A stretch of DNA of 13,112 bases from an uncultured Candidatus Melainabacteria bacterium (GTDB taxonomy: Bacteria > Cyanobacteriota > Vampirovibrionia > LMEP-6097), in contig CALBDR010000332.1 in the NCBI GenBank assembly GCA_937927525.1, positions 1-13,112 on the forward strand, read 5' to 3'. Shown one piece after another: positions 13,111 through 13,112 of the stretch (its first letter is position 1; every line of letters begins with the position of its first letter). The notes under the pieces are model-generated. The model was given only the letters and a program-made list of their open reading frames with translations, made no database searches and was not told the origin of the DNA. A program made the translations under genes and the position numbers.

Positions 13111-13112
13111 AT

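Noticed and set aside
11769..13112. Reassigned stop codon explaining the in-frame TAA codons of the kinase-like locus
   Set aside because: TAA is used as the normal terminator for other well-recognised genes here (phosphohexomutase, mqnC), so TAA recoding is not a genome-wide code change.
1..13112. CRISPR arrays, tRNA or rRNA genes, transposases
   Set aside because: No regularly spaced repeats, T-loop or rRNA signatures, or transposase-like proteins were seen. The only clear long repeat is the two-copy 20-mer.

Overview
The window is AT-rich (roughly one third G+C by eye) and densely packed. Most genes encode ordinary bacterial metabolism: riboflavin (ribH), shikimate/aromatic amino acids (a fused aroK-aroB), pyrimidine/arginine precursors (carA), hexose phosphates (a phosphoglucomutase/phosphomannomutase), menaquinone by the futalosine route (mqnC) and threonine (thrC). 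It suggests a low-GC bacterium able to make its own aromatic and aspartate-family amino acids, and probably a menaquinone user. The lineage cannot be fixed from this sequence. A non-photosynthetic relative of Cyanobacteria is one guess among several.

Layout. Positions 1-66 hold the end of something unidentified, richer in G+C than the rest. ribH (172-648, +) converges on an oppositely oriented pair, a uracil-DNA-glycosylase-family protein followed by an acetyltransferase (1893 down to 641). Positions 1900-4570 form an accessory island. Its core is a two-gene minus-strand cassette of unknown function: a two-helix membrane protein (about 4114-3497) overlapping a 449-residue helical protein (3504-2155). 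On each side lies a copy of the same 20-base direct repeat, each followed 23 bases later by CATAAT. Each copy points rightward at a small membrane-protein gene: a TTG-started 43-residue protein (2013-2144), and an overlapping pair of 77 and 47 residues (4207-4440, 4427-4570). Two of these three small genes are too short for routine gene calling.

Positions 4560-7840 hold a minus-strand operon aroKB-carA-acetyltransferase, coupled by overlap or short gaps. The phosphohexomutase gene (7874-9337, +) is transcribed divergently from aroKB across an overlapping promoter region. mqnC and thrC follow on the plus strand.

The right end (11769-13112, -) is a damaged sensor-kinase-like locus. Read across three short A-runs it would encode a membrane segment, a histidine-phosphotransfer (DHp)-like segment, a GHKL-type ATP-binding segment, then, unusually, a second membrane helix and a lysine/asparagine-rich helical tail. 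In the given sequence it is broken into pieces.

A recurring feature is a -10-like hexamer placed 6-13 bases before the start codon with no Shine-Dalgarno sequence, which suggests leaderless or near-leaderless mRNAs for several genes. The cassette and the small membrane proteins 2013-2144 and 4427-4570 do have ribosome binding sites.
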